Below are positions 57,301-64,000 of a DNA stretch of 64,000 bases, one piece after another. The notes under the pieces were generated by a model. It was not told the origin of the DNA. It saw only the letters and a list, made by a program, of their open reading frames with translations, and searched no databases. The position numbers and the translations under genes are program-made. Position 1 is the stretch's first letter; every line of letters starts with the position of its first letter. This DNA comes from Alviniconcha marisindica (taxonomy: Eukaryota; Mollusca; Gastropoda; Provannidae), in NCBI GenBank assembly GCA_018857735.1, contig JABMCL010001879.1, forward strand, positions 475,001-539,000, written 5' to 3'.

Positions 57301-57880
57301 ACCACCCTTCTTGGACCATCTTTTGCCGAAAAGGTAGAAGAGATTGAAGCAAAAACCTAAAATCAAGGATTTTGTTTTGAAATAGCTCATTTGTTATATT
57401 TTGAATTTGAGAAACAACTTTTTTCACTGACAATCAGTGGAATTCCAGCTGTACAAAACTGGCCATTTTTTGTTTTACTCCTTGGCAGCATGCACCGTCT
57501 CTGATGCAGGGACCAAGAAGTCTGCTCACTTTGCCTGAGGAATGAGCTAAAAGATGCAACGAGTAGCCATTAGGTTGGCTGTGACACATGGCAGTGTTTT
57601 CTGCAGTCAGTCATGCTTATCATTGCTGATGAAAGTCAGATTATGAATTGAAAATGAAATGAACTGGACATTCTGAAAATAAAATCTTGGAATGTGAGGT
57701 TTTTACTTTAACCTGTTGGAGAAAGGCTGACTTTGACAAAATGTGATTTTTAAAGGCTAGTTCATAAAGGGTTTCTTGAGATGTATTTTGATGCACAGTT
57801 GAAGTTGCCACTTTGTACACTATTGAGTAATACCAACAGCAGTGGCAGTATTATATCTGTCATCACATGTGTTTGTTGCA
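54301..57880. other. Intergenic or long 5' intron of the zinc-finger gene
   Basis: This AT-rich sequence holds SINE tail-like segments at about 54490 and 55705, a four-unit repeat at 55420-55665 and a duplicated GAGTCAATGACTAATGGTAG at about 56020-56069. No coding exon was recognised. Confidence 0.45.
55420..55665. repeat. ~65-bp minisatellite, four units
   Basis: Units share AGAATTCTTTGTGGGTGTTG, CTTTTGAATCTAGTTCATCA and GACTGATTCAAACTGAA, with moderate divergence. The array is within the AT-rich interval upstream of the zinc-finger gene. Confidence 0.75.
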
Positions 57881-57892
57881 GACTCTACAATC

Positions 57893-60800
57893 ATGCCTCG
57901 CAGTCGCAACAGAGATTTGCCGGTACTGACCTGTGACCTCTGTGCTTTGACCACCAAGAATCACTTCATCTTCAAACGCCATCGCCAGCGCTGTCTTAGA
58001 GAACACAGCTCTTCTGCTCTAGGGTCAATGACCCACAAACCACATGCCAGGTCTTCAGAAGGGGAAGGAGTTAATGAGGGCAACCTTTCTGTTGAGGATG
58101 CAGTCCATGAAGAGACTGATGGGTGTTCTGGAAAGGCCAGTGGTAAGGCCAGTCCAAAGGCATCCCCCTTAGAAACCATGCAAACATCAGCCAGCCAAAC
58201 AGCTGGACCGTCACTGGAAGGAGAAAAGACCTCAAGGAAAAGTCGTTCAGACCTTGATGCAGGCTGTGCGGAACTAGCAGCAAAGAGAGGGTCTGCTTTG
58301 AGTTCCAAGCCTGAGATTTCCGAGCTGGAATCTGGCGACCCTGAAGAGTCCATGGAGGTTGATGAAGCGGAATGGGCCTCCACATCAAGGTCCAGTGGCG
58401 ACCTCCCCCCGCCCAATGTCAGCCGCAACTACAGCTGCAGTCAGTGTGCCTATGCTACCACCAAGTCAAGAGAGTTCCTGTACCATAAGATTGATGTGCA
58501 CAAAGCCCGCATCCACATTTTTTCCTGCGTTGTCTGTGAGTACTGCTCTCAGTACAAGCACAAGCTGGCACGCCACATGAGCCATGCGCACAACCTCATG
58601 TTGAAAAATGAGGAAATTGTGCCAGAGTTCAACAAACCAGGTGGTGATGGTGTTACTCAGCCCAGGCTGCCATTGTTGCCAGCTCCTCAGAGGCTGATGC
58701 AGCGGAAGAAAGTGCTGTCCAGCAGAGTGGGGCCCGGAAGTAGCCAGTCACTGGACAGTCTGCTGGTCAAGCTGAGGACCAAAGCCAAGGTGAGTCTCAC
58801 ATACTCTGCATTGCCAAACAGACCACGAGTGATTGAAAGTTTAGTGTGGTTTACCTTTCATTGTTTTTCAGTTTCAGCCATCATCATACAAAATTGAGCA
58901 TATTTGTGAGATTGACTCAATGAGAGATTGTTGTTCATGTGTGTGTGTGTTTCTGCATGTTTGTGTGTGTGCATGAGTGTGTACATGCGTACATGCTTGT
59001 GTGTGTATGCATAATAGATAATGTATGTGGGAGACAGAGAGATTAACTTTAAAAATGACACTATGCAGTGATTACCTTCCAGCAGTTCATGTCAGTTTAT
59101 CCCCCAGTTATTCTCTGAACAGGTGACCGATGCCAGCCTGTCCAATTTCTTCAGCAATGCTTCCGGCCAGTCTGCTGGGGAAGGGGGCAGTGGGGAGGGA
59201 GACTTGTACAAGTGCAAGCTGTGTCTCTTCACGGGCAAAAGCAAGAACAAGGTCATACGCCATCTGCAGGCCTGCCACGTCAACGCCCGCCTGTTCCGCT
59301 GCAACTTCTGTACCTACAAGACATACAGCAAGATTGAGTTTTACACCCACAAGAAGAAGCATACCAACAAAAACACCACGATGCTCAAGTGCACAGAGTG
59401 CTCCTACGCCACGGAGTTCCGGCCCAACTTTGAGCGCCACATGCTGCAGCACGGTTGCAACAAACCTAACAAGTAAGCGTTTGTCTAAATCTGGACCTGA
59501 ATAAGTGACATCATAGGTACCAACAAACTTGCTTTCATCGCTGTTGGAGCAGGGGATTGGGAGAGGAAGGGGTGGGGTGGGGGCACAGTGAATCAGAAAC
59601 TTGTGCAATGTCTCAATTTGCACCTGCAGGTACTGCTGAGAATCTTTGGTACTGTTGGTGTGTTGTCATGTTGGATGGTATGTTTGGAGTTGGAGTAAGC
59701 TGTTGCCTTGATTTTCTCTAGCCTCATGCTGAACAGTCTCGTGTTTGTGTTCTTGTGGAAACGTAGTCAACTAAAGCTGTCTGTGGTAGATTTGAAGCGA
59801 AGACAGTTGGGGATTCAAGTCAAGTCAGTATACTTTAATCATCCCTGTACCATACAGGACAGTTCACCTAATTCTGCTCCTTAATTAAAATTTGTTTGTA
59901 AAGAGAACATCAGTGCAACATCAAAAGCATTTAAACTGATAAAAATAAACAGACATACTGGATAACAATTTTTAAAAGGTAAAAAAAGAAAATCCATAAT
60001 ACAATTGCTTGTCATTTGATGATCCTGACACTCAGTCTGAAGACCTTGGTGACAAGGCAGACTGCTTAGCACTGGATGCTTTCAAGCTTGTGTTGTTCAG
60101 CTTCAGACTGGACCTCCACATTCTGGTGTCATACTCTGCTTGCCTGCACCACAGTGATGCATGCTGTGTTGTGGAGATTATGGCTTTGGAAGTCTTCTGT
60201 TGATTCCATCCTTCTTTTAAAAAACACACTGAATGATGCTGGCTGCAGTATGGACTCCAGAGTCCAATATGTATTCTGTTGGACTTCTTTTAAGGTGATC
60301 CCATTGAGACTGACCTTAAGAGAACTGAGACTTTTTTTTGGAGAGAGAGAGAGAGAGAATGAACGGATGAACAATTGTTTTTATTAATGAGGGTAATGGA
60401 ATAAGTACAATACTTTTATACATCCATCCCTCGGGCAAACAATCCAAAACAAAATATGAACTCAAAATCAAAACATAACTATTGAGAGAGAGGGAGAGAT
60501 TGTAAGAGTTTGCTGTACTAATTTTCGTCCTTCACTTGCTGGCCAGCTGTCTGAGTGGGACTGGATGGTGAGGTGGTCATGGGGACAGGGTTTCAGTTTC
60601 ATGGTATAGGATTAGGAGGCAGTCCTCTGCATAGAGGCGTACTTGATGCTGTTGACTTTGCAGAGTCCAGCAAGTGAGATTAATCCTGTTAAGACAAAAT
60701 GTGGTTTTGATCAGGGTTTTTTCTGCTTCTGTTTTTTCTTCTTGTGTGTGTGTGTGGTTTTATTTTTTATTTTTTAAAAATGTGTGTGTGGTTGGTTTAT

Positions 60801-63000
60801 ATTTTATACCTGGAAGGTGGGGAGGGGGTCTCTTCAGTCTTCTTTGTAGGCTCAGGCATTATGCATTTTTGGTTCAACTTCCTTATTTATTTTCCTTTGT
60901 CAGTGACACTGTGTAATAACTTCACATTTCATCACAGCAGTAACTGTAAGGACTGTATATTATATATGTGACTGTCACACAGACTGATAGAGATGCAACA
61001 CTACTGTAAAAAAAAAAAAAAAAAAAAAGGCGCTGTGCTTTTGGGGACTACCACTGTTTACTCATGACTCGTTCATAATTTCAGATGCTCCCTGTGTAGC
61101 TATGCCACTGACCACGAGGGGGCGCTGAAACGTCATGTGACTAGTCATCATCCAAATACAGCGGAGAACCAGTCCTTGATCATCGCTGGAGATGAGTCTC
61201 TGAGGACTGGGCTTAGTGGTGACGATGGCGATGACCACAATGTGGAGACAGAGGCTGAAGAAGGGCTTGAAAGTGATGGATTCAGGTCAGAATACATACT
61301 TGGACATTAAAGTTATTGTTTTTCGGCTGTGATTTAAAAATAAAATAAAAAATTAAGCGCAGTCTATCCCTAAAGTCCATGAAGATTTGATGATTTTTGC
61401 CTGTTTGTTTGCCGATTGTGTTGAAAGAAAATCTCAATGCTAAAAGCTCAAGTGTAGGTTTGTTTAACTTTGGTTTTTAACAAATTTACAGATTTACTTT
61501 TTATCTGAGAAATTTAAATCATGCATGATATATACTATTACCGTGCATGCAGGTATTCTTGTGAACTTTTTATCCAGAAACTAGCTCAGTAGCTGTCGCT
61601 GAACATACTTTTTATTTGTGCTGCAGCAGCTTGGAACAGGCATTGTGATGGTGTGGTACATGGATAGGAGTTTATGGAGCCTAGTAACCACTTGACAGCC
61701 ATAAATATTAAAAAGCAGAACTTTAAAAAAAACGTGCATTAAATGAATAGCAGTGTGGAGCCCCTGATGAAAGACCACCCTGATGAGTTAATTCAGAGAA
61801 TTCAGTGCTTTGACTGTTGCCAGGTGCGTCATGGTAATTAAGTGTTACCAGGCACGTCATGGTACTTCAGCGATTTGACTGTTGCCAGGTGTGTCATGAT
61901 AGTTGAATGATTTGACTGTTGCCCGGTGTGTTATGGGAATTCAACAGTTTGACTGTTGTCAGTGTGTCATGGTAATTAAGTGATTTGGCTGTTGCCAGGT
62001 GTGTCACAGTAATTCAGTGATTTGACTTGCCAGGTGTGTCATGGTAATTCAGTGATTTGACTTGCCATGTTTGTCATGGTAATTCAGCGATTTGACTGTT
62101 GCCAGGTGTGTCACGGTAATTCAGTGATTTGACTTGCCATGTTTGTCATGGTAATTCAGTGATTTGACTGTTGCCAGGTGTGTCATGGTAATTCTGTGAT
62201 TTGACTGTTGCCATGTGTGTCATGGTAATTCAGTGATTTGACTGTTGCCAGGTGCATCATGGTAATTCAGTGATTTGACTGTTGCCAGGTGCATCATGGT
62301 AATTCAGTGATTTGACTGTTGCCAGGTGTGTCATGGTAATTCGGTGATTTGACTGTTGCCAGGTGTGTGATGGTAATTGAGTGATTTAACTGCTGCCAGG
62401 CGTGTCATGGTAATTCAGCAATTTGTTGCCAGGCATGTCATGGTAATTCAACAATTTGACTGTTGCCAGGTGTGTCAGCTGTCATAGTAATTCAGCGATT
62501 TGACTTGCCAGGTGTGTGATGGTAATTGAGTGATTTGACTGTTGCCAGGTGTGTGGTGGTAATTGAGTGATTTGACTGTTGCCAGGTGTCCCATTTGCTC
62601 ATCACAGTACCGGCGCTGTTCAGACCTGAACCGCCACATGAAGTCCAAGCACAATGTGAGTCGCAAAGATTTCCTGGAGTACAACAGCGGAGACAATGAT
62701 GAGGAAACCATTGAGATGGACGATGAGGAGTTTGATGAGGAGATAGCTGTTGAAGAAGTTACCGAGTCTGAAGAGTCGGATGAAAGCCAGCCTCTTTCGG
62801 AGCTTCGGCTTAAGGACAAGCCATTGGCAAAGAGGATCAACAAGAAATGTTCCTACTGTTCGTACATTGCTAAATGGCCCAGTGACCTGAGGCGTCATCT
62901 GAGGGTACACTCGATGGTGAAGCGGTTCAAATGTTCGTTGTGCTGGAAAAAGTACAAGTATCTGGGCGATCTCAATGTTCATATGCGGCGCGACCACGAG
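57893..63000 (+). CDS. Multi-C2H2 zinc-finger protein, 5' part (four coding exons, probably continues right)
   Basis: Coding exons are 57893-58789 (acceptor just before 57882), 59123-59472, 61085-61285 and 62586-63000. Phases join cleanly to 621 codons with no stop. The start MPRSRNRDLPVLTCDLCALT opens a C2HC-type finger (C14, C17, H30, C34). A Ser/Glu-rich low-complexity region follows to about residue 190. Then come fingers YSCSQCAYATTKSREFLYH, FSCVVCEYCSQYKHKLARHM, YKCKLCLFTGKSKNKVIRH, FRCNFCTYKTYSKIEFYTH, LKCTECSYATEFRPNFERHM, KCSLCSYATDHEGALKRH, RCPICSSQYRRCSDLNRHM, an acidic block (EEFDEEIAVEEVTESEESDE), KCSYCSYIAKWPSDLRRHL and FKCSLCWKKYKYLGDLNVHM. The spacing resembles poly-finger regulators of the REST/ZNF407/ZNF462 kind, but I assign no orthologue. 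If the weak donor at 63001 (GTAACG) is not used, the frame would end at 63106-63108. Probably a nuclear DNA-binding regulator. Confidence 0.85.
61800..62590 (+). repeat. 37-bp minisatellite of splice-acceptor units
   Basis: About 22 units follow GTAATTCAGTGATTTGACTG plus TTGCCAGGTGTGTCATG. The last unit ends at the real 3' splice site of the fourth zinc-finger coding exon (GACTGTTGCCAG|GTGTCCC at 62585/62586). Nearly every unit retains the pyrimidine-weak tract plus CCAG or a close variant (CCATG in three units). The unit period shrinks to about 35 where TGT is lost (GACTTGCCAG). Confidence 0.93.
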
Positions 63001-63108
63001 GTAACGCACCCGTTTTGTCCACTTTGCTTTGTAGATGAGGGGATGCTTACATTTCCCCAAATATGCTGCTTGCTCAGCACTTGCTTTGAAGTTGTAGAGA
63101 AGAATTAA

Positions 63109-63575
63109 TGCACAGCAAAAGTGACAGGGCATTGATGCTTTCAATGACAGGTTTTCATGGCTGCTGTGCTGTGATCAAAATTTGCCAGTGTGAGAGCTGT
63201 GGATTTTGAATATTCTGCAGAACTTGCTTTGTGAGCACTGCTTTTATTAGTTACTCTTCTTGGAACTTTTTGTTGCTGCTTTTCTGTTTTCCTTTGGTTA
63301 GTGCAAAATGAATTAGTTGTGTTTTGTAGTTTTGCTAACTGCATGAGTGTTGTGCCTGATATAAAGTTTTAAGGCTAATGAATGAAGTTTAATGGTGGTC
63401 CATTTTCTTACTTTCATTTTTGTCTTTTCATGTGCATGCTTTCTTGTTCTTTTGATTTTACTTGCTTCAGCTTTTGTGCTAGTTGTTTTAGCAGTGAACA
63501 GTTTTACCCTTTGATTAGAGTATTCCGTGTGTTATTTTAATCCAGCTTGGATCATGTGCAAGTGTTTAGATTTGT
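63109..63575. other. Intron or 3' UTR of the zinc-finger gene
   Basis: This AT-rich sequence has no open exon. Depending on whether the donor at 63001 is used, it is intron or 3' UTR. No AATAAA close to a good cleavage context was seen, which slightly favours intron. Confidence 0.4.
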
Positions 63576-63577
63576 TG

Positions 63578-64000
63578 TGTAAAAATGTAGAAACCATGAC
63601 ATGATTTAGTGTAGTGTTGTTCACCATGTTGTGTAGCATGGCTGACCTATTATGATGTTGCAAGGTTTGCATGTGTGGCAGGGCTAACCCATCACACTGA
63701 CGTAGCAAGGCTTGCATGTCTGTGTAGTGTTGCTCACTGCGTAGCATGGCTGGCCCGTTATGCTGATGTTGCATGTCTGTGTAGCTGTGTAGTGTTCACT
63801 GTGTGGCATTGCTGACCTATTACACTGACATTTCAAGGCTTGTGTGTCTGTATAATCTTACAGTTTTTCAGTGTGGCAAGGCTGACCCACTACACTAACA
63901 TTGCAGGGCTTACATATCTGTGTAGCCTTGTTCACTGTGTAGCATGGCTGACTCATCGCACTGATGTTGCAGGGCTTACATGTCTGTGTAGCCTTGTTCA
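63578..64000 (+). repeat. ~80-bp minisatellite running off the right edge
   Basis: Units contain GTGTAGCATGGCTGACCCAT, CACACTGATGTTGCAGGGCT and TACATGTCTGTGTAGCCTTG with variations; at least five are present and the array is cut by the window end. Several units contain TTGCAG|GGCTT, a good 3' splice site consensus. Confidence 0.8.

Noticed and set aside
57961..58428. 155-aa minus-strand open frame
   Set aside because: This is the antisense shadow of the Ser/Glu-rich part of the zinc-finger exon.
59108..59623. 171-aa minus-strand open frame
   Set aside because: This is the antisense shadow of the zinc-finger exon at 59123-59472.
62620..63144. 174-aa minus-strand open frame
   Set aside because: This is the antisense shadow of the fourth zinc-finger coding exon.
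1..64000. An integrated virus, retrotransposon with intact polymerase, or toxin gene
   Set aside because: I looked for reverse transcriptase, integrase, transposase or capsid-like frames and recognised none intact; only short, decayed repeat fragments are present.

Overview
This is a 64 kb window of intron-rich animal nuclear DNA, not bacterial. Protein-coding exons are short, have canonical GT-AG borders, and sit in AT-rich introns full of tandem repeats, (CA)n/(GT)n tracts, long poly-G runs and tRNA-derived SINE-like retroposons. The conserved proteins are clearly metazoan. The SINE heads and tails and the repeat density suggest a lophotrochozoan, most likely a mollusc (gastropod-like). That placement is an inference and was not tested against a database.

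Layout: 1-3980 is intergenic, with a CpG-rich start, a polypyrimidine minisatellite and a dispersed retroposon copy. 3985-14322 (minus) is a complete eight-exon POLR2C/RPB3 gene encoding 275 aa, the same length as the human protein. 14323-14706 is a 384-bp head-to-head promoter. 14707-21469 (plus) is a complete seven-exon RPRD1A/B-type gene encoding 328 aa, a CTD-binding regulator of RNA polymerase II. 27779-38396 (plus) is a complete ten-exon type I DnaJ/Hsp40 gene of the DNAJA2 type (410 aa). 39.9-53.5 kb has no confident gene. It holds several minisatellites, SINE pieces, a strong hairpin and a compositionally odd, possibly mis-assembled stretch. 57893 to the right edge (plus) is the 5' part of a multi-C2H2 zinc-finger gene (621 codons over four coding exons), probably continuing beyond the window. 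A small three-exon gene candidate (70 aa) may be nested in POLR2C intron 6.

Functionally, the divergent pair links a core Pol II subunit (RPB3) with a protein that binds the Pol II CTD (RPRD1), so co-expression from one promoter is plausible. DNAJA2 is an Hsp70 co-chaperone and the zinc-finger protein is probably a nuclear DNA-binding factor. I see no direct link of either to the pair.

The most unusual observation is that in three genes a local tandem array reproduces an exon-intron junction. These are the 5' splice site of POLR2C exon 6 (about 5 copies), the whole 5' half of the last coding exon of RPRD1 (four decayed upstream copies, two of them still readable in frame), and the 3' splice site of a zinc-finger exon (about 22 copies of a 37-bp unit whose last copy is the real acceptor). 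This looks like recurrent tandem duplication across splice junctions, creating ladders of decoy or alternative splice sites.
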